A model generated the notes under the pieces. That model was not told where the DNA came from, did not search any database, and worked only from the letters and a program-made list of their open reading frames with translations. From the NCBI GenBank assembly GCA_900548115.1, contig URJL01000004.1, positions 14,128 to 78,127 of the forward strand: DNA of 64,000 nucleotides, in the 5' to 3' direction. The stretch is from an uncultured Eubacteriales bacterium. Its GTDB lineage: Bacteria; Bacillota; Clostridia; Oscillospirales; CAG-382. The position numbers were made by a program, and so were the translations under genes. Below are positions 41,899 to 50,454 of this stretch, one piece after another; the first letter of the stretch is position 1, and each line of letters begins with the position of its first letter.

Positions 41899-41912
41899 CG
41901 TCGGAGGCTTTA
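41880..41912 (+). repeat. Hairpin repeat, copy 1
   Basis: A 33-base hairpin: AAAGCCTTCGGCGC, a short loop, then GCGTCGGAGGCTTT. It matches copy 2 at 43254-43286 with one difference. It overlaps the end of the lipoprotein gene and probably acts as a terminator, though the T run is weak. Confidence 0.8.
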
Positions 41913-41987
41913 GTGATTTCATCATCAATATTTTATATGAAAAAATATTACAAACGGTAAATAATCAATAGGTTACAAAAATGTTAC

Positions 41988-42016
41988 TTGACTTAGCAAA
42001 TTAAATTATATATACT
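41988..42016 (+). promoter_or_regulatory. Sigma-A promoter for propeller lipoprotein
   Basis: TTGACT (41988-41993) and TATACT (42011-42016), 17-base spacing. Confidence 0.78.
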
Positions 42017-42115
42017 GAAATTGCAAAGACGCTTATTTTGACAGGGGGTGTCTCCGATGTGGCGTCGGGCGGCGGACAAAAGATAAATTCAATATCAAAA
42101 AACGGAGGAGATAAC

Positions 42116-43198
42116 ATGAAGAGAGTATCTGCATTGATTTTAGCCCTTATGTTTTTATTTCTCGCGTCCTGCGGCACGGATGCCGCGCCGGAGACCACGA
42201 CGGAGCAGGCAAATTCCGTCTCGACGGATTTGAAAATTGATTATGAGACCGTCAAAGTTCCGTTTAAATCCGTGTCGTCACCTTTGCTGCTCGACGACAA
42301 GCTGGTAATGGCGGTCGCAACTGCGGACAGGACGGAGACCGACCGCCGTTATCTGATCTCATATGACATCGGCAGCGGCAAATATGATAACATCTTTGAG
42401 AGTACGCACGAGCTCGGCGATATTCAGAGCATTCGGTTTGACAGCGAGTGGCTCATATGGAACGACTGCGAGATCTATAATTCCGCGCGCAACATATATT
42501 GCATGAATTATAAGACAAAAGAGATAACTCAGATAACCAAGCTCGGCAATGATTCTGCGGTCGGTGAGCCGTGCATTTCCGACGGAGTTGTGTTCTGGGA
42601 TGAGTGCATTGATATCGGCGGCGAGAATACACGCTCGCTCATTAAAGCCTATGACTGCACGACCAAGGAGACAAAGACGATATCTGAGGACGGCGATAAA
42701 GTGAGCGCGGGTGACGGCAAGGCCGTTTTCACCGTCAATAAGGGCGGCAAAACTACCCTCGGCGTATACGATATTGCGAGCGGCAAGGTGACGGAGCTCG
42801 CCTTGGGCGACGGCAGCTACACGTTAAAGGATTGCGCCGCCGGTTACGCCCTCTATGTCGAGACAAAAGACCCGTCAAGAGGCGATTCCTCGCAAAAAAC
42901 ATGGATCATCGACCTTAGCGACGGCAAAACCGCCGTGGCGGATATCTTTCCCGACGGGGCGAAAATGTTCGGCGATTATGCAGTTTCGTGCACCGCATCG
43001 GCGCTTTGGTTCTATAAGAGAGACGGCGGAACGCTCAGCATTATCGACGGACTGCGCGATACAAATGTTGCCGACGCATCTTTTGCCGGGAACAACACGG
43101 TCATCAGCGTTATTAAAAATGTCGGCTCGGGTACCTCCGAGGGCTTGGTTAATGAGACCGAAATGCATATATTCGATCTTAATAAACTGAGCGTGTGA
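42116..43198 (+). CDS. Beta-propeller-like lipoprotein
   Basis: This 360-residue protein has a lipoprotein signal (LFLASC lipobox, Cys18) and repeated blade-like segments: LISYDIGSGKYDNI, WNDCEIYNSARNIYCMNYKT, KAYDCTTKETKTI, GVYDIASGKVTEL and WIIDLSDGK. This pattern is that of TolB/WD40-like propellers. It starts at 42116 with GGAGGAG upstream. It is a surface protein, perhaps a binding scaffold; no catalytic motif is seen. Confidence 0.8.
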   Translation: MKRVSALILALMFLFLASCGTDAAPETTTEQANSVSTDLKIDYETVKVPFKSVSSPLLLDDKLVMAVATADRTETDRRYLISYDIGSGKYDNIFESTHELGDIQSIRFDSEWLIWNDCEIYNSARNIYCMNYKTKEITQITKLGNDSAVGEPCISDGVVFWDECIDIGGENTRSLIKAYDCTTKETKTISEDGDKVSAGDGKAVFTVNKGGKTTLGVYDIASGKVTELALGDGSYTLKDCAAGYALYVETKDPSRGDSSQKTWIIDLSDGKTAVADIFPDGAKMFGDYAVSCTASALWFYKRDGGTLSIIDGLRDTNVADASFAGNNTVISVIKNVGSGTSEGLVNETEMHIFDLNKLSV

Positions 43199-43253
43199 TA
43201 AGCGGAGGGTTATCTCGGCGAACCGCAGAAGATCCTCATGTATGACTGATAAT

Positions 43254-43286
43254 AAAGCCTTCGGCGCAATAGCGTCGGAGGCTTTA
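43254..43286 (+). repeat. Hairpin repeat, copy 2
   Basis: Same 33-base hairpin as at 41880, with A in place of G in the loop. It lies 55 bases downstream of the propeller lipoprotein and probably ends its transcript. Confidence 0.8.
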
Positions 43287-43365
43287 TCGCTTTAAATCAT
43301 ACCGAATATTTTTGCTGAAAAATGTTAATAAAGTATGAAATATATGTAAATTTCAAGAATATTTG

Positions 43366-43394
43366 TTGACTTTATAGCCCTGATTATATATGCT
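43366..43394 (+). promoter_or_regulatory. Promoter for DNRLRE-ricin protein
   Basis: TTGACT (43366-43371) and TATGCT (43389-43394) with 17-base spacing, about 100 bases before the GTG start. Confidence 0.6.
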
Positions 43395-43492
43395 ATAGTT
43401 GTAAGGGGGAGATTCCGATGGCTTGTTGATTCTTTTGATCTTGAGGTAATCAGTAAAATTTCAAAAGTTATATAAGATGGGAGGAAACAGCA

Positions 43493-45874
43493 GTGAGTAA
43501 ATCCAATAAACACTTTAAAAGAAGATTATCATTTTTTTTAGTGTTTGTTTTGGCTTTCGGAAGTGTTGTCAGCGTTTCTGCCGAGGAGCTTTCGCAGAGA
43601 AATTACTCGGCTAAAGAGGATATCAGCTACGAGAATTACCGACTTGCAGATTTGCCGGAAGTTATTGCAAACTCTATACTTACTACCGATACTACCCCCG
43701 TAGAAATAATAAATCAAGACACCGACGATATTTACAGTATTACCGTAAAAAACAGTGATGGCACAAATACCCTGCATATTTTCCAAACACCGATAAAATA
43801 TGTTGATGGCAATTCGGTAAAACTTAAGGACACAGCTATAAATAGTTCGACTAAGCGGATTTCAATGTTTGACACCTATGCTTATGAGAGCGGAGATAAT
43901 GAGATTAAAGGCTATTTTCCCGAGCATATCAGCGACGGCGTTAAGGTTGAATATGATGATTATTCCGTAACCCTTACGCCTATGCCTGATATTAATCTGT
44001 CGAATTCTGAGGTTAAAGCAACCTCCACAGTCGCAAGGGTCGGAAATAGCGTGGCGTATACCGATGTTTTCGGCGAGAATGTTTCGCTTGAGTACTTTTC
44101 AACCTTAAACGGAGTTAAAGAGAATATCATTCTTGCAGAGTACAGCGGCAAGAATACGTTTTCGTTTATCATTGATACCGACGGCTTAGTTCCCGAGAAA
44201 ATGAGCGGCGATTCGATTCCTCTTCTTGACCCCGAAACCGGTGAAATGAAATTGTATATCGGTCAGATCAATGCAAAAGATTCCTACACGGGTGATAACG
44301 AAAACGACGATACGCATTTTACACTTTACAATTCACTTGAGCTTGAGCAGATCGGCAACAAGGCGGATGTGTATAAGCTGACGATCGTAGTTGACAAGGA
44401 GTTCCTTGAGAGCGAGACTACGGTTTATCCCGTTACTATTGACCCTACTGTAAGCATGGCGGCCACCAATATGTCCGATGCTCCTGTTTTCAGCGGATAT
44501 CCCACGCGCAATTATTATACAAATGAGTATAATATGGTTGGCTATCACGGCTCGTCATATAAAGAAGCGATCAGTTACGTTAAGCTGAATACTTTGTCGA
44601 GCTATAAGTATATCAACCCGCAAAAAATAAATCTTGCTTATTATAGGGTGTATGAAGGCTCGGGAAAAACAAGTACGGCTACGATCAATCTGTATGATAC
44701 GGTTTCTACTTGGAATGACACGACCATAACCTATAATAATAAACCGAGTTTTGCGGGGAACGCCGCAAGCTCACAGACCATAAGCTCCTCGGGCTGGTAT
44801 CTTTTCAGTATTACCTCGTTATTTAAGAATTGGTTGCAGGGAACGCTTGGCGAGGGCGGCTTTTCGCATAACTACGGTTTTGCGCTGTCGGCAAGCACGA
44901 CCGGTGTTTCAAGCAGACATTTCTGCTCCGCAAACAGCGCCAACTATTTGCCCACGATAGTTGTTCAGTATTCTGAAGATACGTCAATAGCCGACGGAGC
45001 ATACTATATTAAGTCAAAGTATAGTAATCTGTATTTGGACACAGAACAGAATGCGAGTGCCAACGGAAATGTTATACAGTATGGTTTCCATGGCAATGAT
45101 AATCAGGTATGGGTTGTGAAACATCAAAGTGACGGATATTATAAGCTGTATTCTCCGTGGTATGATGAAACAAAGTGCCTTGACGTTACAAGCAATCCTA
45201 CTCAGAACGGCTCAAATGTAGATGTATATGACGACGGCGACGGTGATTATCTGCTGTTTAAGCTGGTTTCAAACAATGACGGCTCGTATAGGATTATTTC
45301 AAAATGGAGCGGCAATCAAAAGGTTCTTGATGTTTGCGGCCCGAGCACTGCACCAACGGCCAATATACAGATTTGGGAATATCTTAATGTTGATCAGCAG
45401 AAATGGTATTTTGAACCAGTTAGCAATGGTGCTGCCTCGCCATATAGGGCTGTGGGAAGTGGCGAACCGAGATGCTTTTCTTATGCTTTAGAAGTGTCGG
45501 ACAATCCTCCATTTCGTGTTTCGCCTTATGAAACGGTAGACACATTTTATGATTACCAAGTTTATCCGTATATTACAGAAACCTTAGGTCGTAGCTGTAG
45601 AAAACTGTCTTCACAATACAGTCCCATAGGGAGTTCTGAATACAGGGTTGCAATGCGTATTGGAATACACACAAAACAAGAAGGAAAGGACGAAATAGTT
45701 GCTTGTGATTTTCATTTTATAGTCCAGACTAATAGCGGAGGTTGGGCACAGAAGCAAGGAACACATGCATCTGAATATTTAGGATTGATAAATATTAATA
45801 ATAGAAATTGGAATAAAAACAATTATGTGAATTTTTATGACAGTGAAACGATTTATCTTGCTGTCACAAGATGA
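43493..45874 (+). CDS. Secreted DNRLRE-ricin protein with Cys/His C-terminal domain
   Basis: This 793-residue protein starts at GTG 43493 (ribosome site GGGAGG). It has a signal peptide (residues 1-29), a beta-rich N-terminal part (about 35-310), a DNRLRE-type stalk domain (about 320-500), and a ricin-type lectin domain (about 500-645) with IADGAYYIKSKYSNLYLD and repeated QxW-like turns. The last 140 residues contain RCFSYALEV (Cys661) and CDFHFIVQTNSGGWAQKQGT (His741), resembling a papain/NlpC-like active site. I infer a lectin-delivered cysteine peptidase or amidase; activity is unproven. A lipoprotein gene follows after 10 bases. Confidence 0.82.
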   Translation: MSKSNKHFKRRLSFFLVFVLAFGSVVSVSAEELSQRNYSAKEDISYENYRLADLPEVIANSILTTDTTPVEIINQDTDDIYSITVKNSDGTNTLHIFQTPIKYVDGNSVKLKDTAINSSTKRISMFDTYAYESGDNEIKGYFPEHISDGVKVEYDDYSVTLTPMPDINLSNSEVKATSTVARVGNSVAYTDVFGENVSLEYFSTLNGVKENIILAEYSGKNTFSFIIDTDGLVPEKMSGDSIPLLDPETGEMKLYIGQINAKDSYTGDNENDDTHFTLYNSLELEQIGNKADVYKLTIVVDKEFLESETTVYPVTIDPTVSMAATNMSDAPVFSGYPTRNYYTNEYNMVGYHGSSYKEAISYVKLNTLSSYKYINPQKINLAYYRVYEGSGKTSTATINLYDTVSTWNDTTITYNNKPSFAGNAASSQTISSSGWYLFSITSLFKNWLQGTLGEGGFSHNYGFALSASTTGVSSRHFCSANSANYLPTIVVQYSEDTSIADGAYYIKSKYSNLYLDTEQNASANGNVIQYGFHGNDNQVWVVKHQSDGYYKLYSPWYDETKCLDVTSNPTQNGSNVDVYDDGDGDYLLFKLVSNNDGSYRIISKWSGNQKVLDVCGPSTAPTANIQIWEYLNVDQQKWYFEPVSNGAASPYRAVGSGEPRCFSYALEVSDNPPFRVSPYETVDTFYDYQVYPYITETLGRSCRKLSSQYSPIGSSEYRVAMRIGIHTKQEGKDEIVACDFHFIVQTNSGGWAQKQGTHASEYLGLININNRNWNKNNYVNFYDSETIYLAVTR

Positions 45875-45884
45875 GAGGTAAACG

Positions 45885-46754
45885 ATGAAAGTAGCAAGAA
45901 TATTTATTATTTTGATAGTTGTGCTGTGCTTGTTTGGCTGTTCGAAAAAAATGATAAATGATGACAAGTCAGTTTCTGATAGCAATTTGCTATCAACAGG
46001 TGAGAAGAAATTTGATTCGGAAACAGGCTTAGGAGAGAAATTGCTTAATGAATCAACTGAGAAAAGTGTAAGCTATCATTATGCAACTTCGATGTCAGAT
46101 GCATTGGCGATTGCAAAACCGACAAAAACGGATTTTAACGAAAAAACTACTTCTATATGGACATCAGCCTCGATTCCAGAAAGCCTTTTTTCTTACAAAA
46201 AAAGAGGAGATATGCTCTATATTGATGATAGTAAGTTCCCGGAAGGCGCAAGAGAATGTGAAGGATTGCCACTGATACAACGCGTCCTGCCAAAAGGTAT
46301 ATCAGTTAAACGAATCAACTCAAGTTTTACATATGATGAGAAAAATTGGATGATTGTTTTGTCGAAAGGTCTTTTTGCCTACAAAATGGCTGGCGGTGAA
46401 GTTGCGATTATGACTGCTCCGCAAAACGCAGAAGTATCATCAAATGAAAAATATGGTGTGCCGCAGAAGTCAGATTGGCTTAAGGTGCAATTGGAAGGTT
46501 TTGATAAAAATAATCAATTAATTTTCCGGACTGATTATAAAAACTTTTGGTGGGCAAATGCATATGTAAAAAGTGACATACAGAATTTTGATGAAATAAC
46601 AGTTAAATACAAATTGACATTCAAAACCGAAGAAATGGCTGATTTGTATGTTATGGAGATCAAGAAAAACGGCTTTAAGAAAGTTGCTTCGGAGCAAGCA
46701 TTAATTGCAAATAGTTATTCCAAAGATGGGAAAAATGTATTGTGTTCTTTTTAA
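45885..46754 (+). CDS. Lipoprotein paired with DNRLRE-ricin protein
   Basis: This 289-residue protein has a lipoprotein signal (VVLCLFGC, Cys19) followed by a polar linker and a mixed alpha/beta domain with no recognised family. It starts 10 bases after the upstream stop with GAGAGGTAA as ribosome site, so the two genes form one operon. It is clearly AT-richer than its neighbours, as is the end of the upstream gene, which suggests joint acquisition. An immunity or chaperone role for the upstream enzyme-like domain is possible but unproven. Confidence 0.75.
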   Translation: MKVARIFIILIVVLCLFGCSKKMINDDKSVSDSNLLSTGEKKFDSETGLGEKLLNESTEKSVSYHYATSMSDALAIAKPTKTDFNEKTTSIWTSASIPESLFSYKKRGDMLYIDDSKFPEGARECEGLPLIQRVLPKGISVKRINSSFTYDEKNWMIVLSKGLFAYKMAGGEVAIMTAPQNAEVSSNEKYGVPQKSDWLKVQLEGFDKNNQLIFRTDYKNFWWANAYVKSDIQNFDEITVKYKLTFKTEEMADLYVMEIKKNGFKKVASEQALIANSYSKDGKNVLCSF

Positions 46755-46767
46755 GTTAAAGAATGTG

Positions 46768-46857
46768 ATGAGAAGATTTCAGCAAGATTATAATCCCAAT
46801 GGAAGCGTCGAATGGCTTAAAAACCGCAAGCACCAACTTATCACATCATTCAAATAA
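46768..46857 (+). other. Small open frame, probably a relic
   Basis: Twenty-nine codons (RRFQQDYNPNGSVEWLKNRK then HQLITSFK) follow the lipoprotein gene by 13 bases, without a good ribosome site. It may be the tail of a lost gene. Not recognised. Confidence 0.35.
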
Positions 46858-46868
46858 GCATACAAAAA

Positions 46869-46904
46869 GCAGGCTGTTGAGTTACACAACAGCCTGCCGT
46901 TTTT
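46869..46904. terminator. Terminator between convergent genes
   Basis: An 11-bp stem (GCAGGCTGTTG with CAACAGCCTGC) around AGTTACA, followed by TTTTTT on plus and preceded by an A run, so it can act in both directions. Confidence 0.9.
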
Positions 46905-46909
46905 TAAAA

Positions 46910-47923
46910 TTATTTCATCTCGGAGAGCTGAACGGGTCTGCCCTCTGAGACGGATTTCTTCGCCGCAAGCGCAACAAGGATGGAGTTAAGGCCGTCCTCA
47001 CCGGTGGTGGGGGTGGCTTTATCCTCGAGCACCGCCTCGACGAACTGAAGCATCTCATCTCTGAAAGACTGCATATATCTCTCAAGGAAGAAATACAGGG
47101 GCTTGTCGGCTACTACGCCCTCGTCGCCCATAAAGACGACGTTGGTCGGCGTGTCGTTGGAGGCGACAGCCGCGCCCTTGCTGCCGAATACCTCGACTCT
47201 CTGGTCGTAGCCGTAAGCGGCACGTCTGCTGTTATCAATAACGCCGACTGCACCGTTTGCGAATTTAAGGCTGATAACCGCGGTGTCAACGTCGCCCGCC
47301 GCGCCGATAGCCGGGTCAACAAGGCAGGTCGCGTTCGCATAGACCTCGGTGACTTCGCTTCCCGCAAGGAAACGAGCCATATCGAAATCATGGATGGTCA
47401 TATCGAGGAACATACCGCCGCTGACTGCCGAATACTCTGCCGGCGGGGGAGCGGGATCCCTCGAGGTGATTTTGACGATGTGGACGTCGCCGATCTTGCC
47501 GTCGGCGACCATAGCTCTGACGTTTGCAAAGTTGTGGTCAAAGCGGCGGTTGAAGCCGACCTGCAGCTTGACGCCCGCCTTCTTGACGGCGGCGATAACT
47601 GCCTTGACCTTCTCGGGGGTCAGGTCAACGGGCTTCTCGCAGAAGATGTGCTTGCCTGCCTCGGCAGCCTCGATAGCGATATCGGCGTGCGTGTCGGTCG
47701 AGGAGCAGATGAGCACTGCTTCGACGTTGGGGTCGGCGAGCATCTGCTTATAGTCGTCATAAATGACGGGGATATTAAGCTCGGCAGCGACTTTTTCGGC
47801 GTTCGCTCTGAAAACATCGGTGATACCGACGACCGTAGCGGTCGGCACGTTGTAGGTGATCGACTTTGCGTGAAGCGAGCCGATGCGGCCTGCGCCGATG
47901 ATGCCAATTTTGAGTTGCTTCAT
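46910..47923 (-). CDS. iolG: Inositol 2-dehydrogenase-like Gfo/Idh/MocA oxidoreductase
   Basis: This 337-residue protein has an N-terminal Rossmann NAD-binding fold (GIIGAGRIGSLHAKSI), the family motif EKPVDL near residue 98, and the catalytic region GGMFLDMTIHDFDMARFL near 170-187, with Asp and His as in IolG. The likely reaction is NAD-dependent oxidation of myo-inositol or a related cyclitol. No other iol genes lie next to it, so the substrate could differ. It starts after AAAGGA. Confidence 0.87.
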   Translation of the reverse strand: MKQLKIGIIGAGRIGSLHAKSITYNVPTATVVGITDVFRANAEKVAAELNIPVIYDDYKQMLADPNVEAVLICSSTDTHADIAIEAAEAGKHIFCEKPVDLTPEKVKAVIAAVKKAGVKLQVGFNRRFDHNFANVRAMVADGKIGDVHIVKITSRDPAPPPAEYSAVSGGMFLDMTIHDFDMARFLAGSEVTEVYANATCLVDPAIGAAGDVDTAVISLKFANGAVGVIDNSRRAAYGYDQRVEVFGSKGAAVASNDTPTNVVFMGDEGVVADKPLYFFLERYMQSFRDEMLQFVEAVLEDKATPTTGEDGLNSILVALAAKKSVSEGRPVQLSEMK

Positions 47924-47968
47924 TTTATCGTTCCTTTCAATAAGATAAGGGTTGCCCCATTCCTGTTA

Positions 47969-47997
47969 ATTTTAACACACATTTTATATGAATTCAA
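47969..47997 (-). promoter_or_regulatory. Sigma-A promoter for iolG-like gene
   Basis: Minus-strand TTGAAT and TAAAAT with 17-base spacing, 46 bases from the start. Confidence 0.7.
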
Positions 47998-48012
47998 CAG
48001 AATCGGCAGCAA

Positions 48013-48258
48013 TTATTTAGAATATTTTTCTTTTGTCGCCATGCCGCCCCTGATGTGACGCTCCGCCTTGTTGATATCGAGTATCGTGCGTACCTCGGAG
48101 TACAGCGGCGGATTCAGCTTCCGAAGACGCTCGGTTATATCCATATGTACCGTTGATTTGCTCACGCCGAATTTCTTTGCGGCGGCTCTGACGGTGGTGC
48201 GGTTCGCGACGATATATTCGGCCAATTCCACGGCCCGCTGCTCAACTAAACCTTTCAA
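48013..48258 (-). CDS. spoIIID: Sporulation transcription factor SpoIIID
   Basis: This 81-residue protein is a clear SpoIIID: helix-turn-helix TVRAAAKKFGVSKSTVHMDI (about residues 22-41), then ERLRKLNPPLYSEVRTILD and the basic tail AERHIRGG. SpoIIID tunes SigE-dependent genes in the mother cell, including coat genes. The start is TTG 48258, seven bases after GGGAGG. It supports a spore-forming host and is relevant to the cotJ operon. Confidence 0.95.
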   Translation of the reverse strand: MKGLVEQRAVELAEYIVANRTTVRAAAKKFGVSKSTVHMDITERLRKLNPPLYSEVRTILDINKAERHIRGGMATKEKYSK

Positions 48259-48323
48259 TATCAGCCCTCCCGTTCGCTATATCATTAGATACTATGACAA
48301 ACGGCGGGGGAATATTACAAATG

Positions 48324-48357
48324 AAAAGGCGCAGCCGGGTCGATGCCTGACTGCGCC
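48324..48357 (-). terminator. Terminator of the nucleoside ABC operon
   Basis: A 7-bp GC-rich stem (GGCGCAG with CTGCGCC) is followed on the minus strand by TTTTCATTT, seven bases after the last permease gene. Confidence 0.8.
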
Positions 48358-48364
48358 AAAAATG

Positions 48365-49342
48365 TTATCTGTCCTCTCTGAAATACGAGAGACCGAGGCT
48401 TGCGGGGGGCTGATTCTCCCTCTTCTGCCTCATGCTTATCACCACGAGCACGACGATGGTGACAACATACGGTGTCATCTTCAGCAGCTCCTGGGTCTCG
48501 AATGCGAGGTTCGGGATATAGTTGTGGATGATGAAAAGTCCGCCGAAAAGTATCGAGCCGAGTATGCCGATATTCGGGCGCCACACGGCGAATATGACAA
48601 GGGCGATGGCGAGCCAGCCTCTGTCGCCGAAGCCGTCGTTTGACCATACGCCGCAGGCATAATCCATGACGTAATAGAGGCCGCCGAGACCCGCTATCAC
48701 GCTGCCGATGCAGGTGGAGAGATACTTGTATTTGCTCACGTTGATGCCTGCTGCGTCAGCTGTTGCGGGGTTCTCGCCGACTGCGCGGAGCTGGAGACCC
48801 GACTTGGTGCGGGAGAAGAAATAGGCAGCGACAAGGGCAATTATGATTGCGGCGTAGGCAAGGAAGCTGTAGGAGAGGAACACCTCGCCGAACCAGCCGA
48901 GCTTGGTTGCAAAGGGAAGCTCGGTCTTGAAGTTGTTGCTCGTTGCGGTGAGGGCTATCGAGGGGAGCTCGCTGCCCGTGATCTTGATGAGCGAGCCGCC
49001 GAAGAAGTTGCCGAAGCCGACGCCGAAGGTGGTCAGCGCAAGGCCGGTGACATTCTGATTTGCCCTTAGTGTGACGGTGAGCACGCAATAGATAAGACCC
49101 ATCACAAGAGAGCCGAACATTGACGCGAGCAGGGGAATGAGCACGGAGAGGAACGGGTTTATCTCCGCCGCCGAGCTCTCGTAGACAAAGGCTCCGATAA
49201 CGCCCGAGATGCCGCCGACATACATGATGCCGGGGATGCCGAGGTTAAGGTTGCCGCCCTTCTCGGTGATGATCTCGCCCGTTGAGCCGAACAAAAGGGG
49301 GATGCCCTGCATGACTGCACGCTGAATGAATGCAACTATCAT
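48365..49342 (-). CDS. Nucleoside ABC transporter permease, NupQ type
   Basis: This 325-residue membrane protein matches the second permease of BMP-type nucleoside importers (GSTGEIITEKGGNLNLGIPG, RAVGENPATADAAGIN). Its ATG overlaps the preceding stop by one base (TAATG), indicating coupled translation. It forms the channel with the permease encoded upstream. Confidence 0.92.
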   Translation of the reverse strand: MIVAFIQRAVMQGIPLLFGSTGEIITEKGGNLNLGIPGIMYVGGISGVIGAFVYESSAAEINPFLSVLIPLLASMFGSLVMGLIYCVLTVTLRANQNVTGLALTTFGVGFGNFFGGSLIKITGSELPSIALTATSNNFKTELPFATKLGWFGEVFLSYSFLAYAAIIIALVAAYFFSRTKSGLQLRAVGENPATADAAGINVSKYKYLSTCIGSVIAGLGGLYYVMDYACGVWSNDGFGDRGWLAIALVIFAVWRPNIGILGSILFGGLFIIHNYIPNLAFETQELLKMTPYVVTIVVLVVISMRQKRENQPPASLGLSYFREDR

Positions 49343-50454
49343 TATTTGCTCGCCTCCTTTTTGGACTCACGGAACTTGATGGTGTAATTGATAAAGAATT
49401 CGCTGCCGATGATGAAGAATATGATGATACCTGTCAGGATCTCGGAGAATGAGCCGTTGAGGCCGAATCTGGTCGAGATCTCGTCGGCGCCCTTCTCAAG
49501 GAACACGAGCAGGAAGGAGGTCAGCACCATATAGATAGGGTTGAATTTTGCAAGCCATGAAACCATTATTGCGGTGAAGCCTCTGCCCGCTATGGTGTCT
49601 CTGGTGACGGTGTGGTCGGTGCCCGCAACGAGGAGCAGACCGCTCAGGCCGCATATTGCGCCGGAGAGAAGCATCGTTCTCATTATGACCTTTTTGACGT
49701 TGATGCCGATGTATCTTGCGGTATTTTCACTCTCGCCGACAACGGATATCTCGTAGCCGTGCTTGCTGTATTTGAGATAGATATACATAACGACCGTCAG
49801 CACTGCGACGATGATTATGTTAAGCAGATAAGCCTGACCGCCGATCTTGGGGAACCAGCCCGCATTGGTGGAAGCGTTGATGACGCCGATGTGACCCGAG
49901 CCCTTGGGGTTTGACCACTTGTAGCAGAAGAATGAAACTATCTGCATTGCAATGTAGTTCATCATAAGGGTGAAGAGAGTCTCGTTGGTGTTCCACTTCG
50001 CCTTGAAGAAAGCGGGGATAAACGCCCAAACAGCGCCCGCCGCAATGCTGGTGATTATCATCAGCGGGATGAGGAAATATGAGGGGAGCTGGTCGCCGAA
50101 GAGTATCATGCACGCCGCGGTGGCAAGGCCGCCGACGAGCGCCTGACCCTCGGCGCCGATATTCCAGAATTTCATCTTGAAAGCCGGAGTAACGGCAAGC
50201 GAAACACAAAGGAGCATTGCGAGGTTTTGCAGGAGCGCCCAAATTCTTCTCTTTGTGCCGAATGCGCCCTCAAACATGGTGGCGTAGACAGCGAAGGGAT
50301 TCTCGCCCGTGAGCAGCACGGTGACGACGGCGCAGACTATCAGCGCGGCTAAAATAGAGAGAATTCTGATTATCCATGACTGCCAGAAGGGGATGGCCGC
50401 ACGCTTTGCAATGTGGAAGAGCGGCTCGTGATGCTGCTTATTCGGCTTGCTCAT
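49342..50454 (-). CDS. Nucleoside ABC transporter permease, NupP type
   Basis: This 370-residue membrane protein matches the first permease of BMP-type importers (LLCVSLAVTPAFKMKFWNIG, GAEGQALVGGLA, VVGESENTARYIGINV). The start at 50454 has AGGTGA upstream; the in-frame extension to 50472 has no ribosome site. It overlaps the ATPase gene by 17 bases. Confidence 0.92.
   Translation of the reverse strand: MSKPNKQHHEPLFHIAKRAAIPFWQSWIIRILSILAALIVCAVVTVLLTGENPFAVYATMFEGAFGTKRRIWALLQNLAMLLCVSLAVTPAFKMKFWNIGAEGQALVGGLATAACMILFGDQLPSYFLIPLMIITSIAAGAVWAFIPAFFKAKWNTNETLFTLMMNYIAMQIVSFFCYKWSNPKGSGHIGVINASTNAGWFPKIGGQAYLLNIIIVAVLTVVMYIYLKYSKHGYEISVVGESENTARYIGINVKKVIMRTMLLSGAICGLSGLLLVAGTDHTVTRDTIAGRGFTAIMVSWLAKFNPIYMVLTSFLLVFLEKGADEISTRFGLNGSFSEILTGIIIFFIIGSEFFINYTIKFRESKKEASK

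Noticed and set aside
46910..47923. A full inositol catabolism operon
   Set aside because: Only the IolG-like dehydrogenase is present; no iolA-E or inositol transporter genes flank it.
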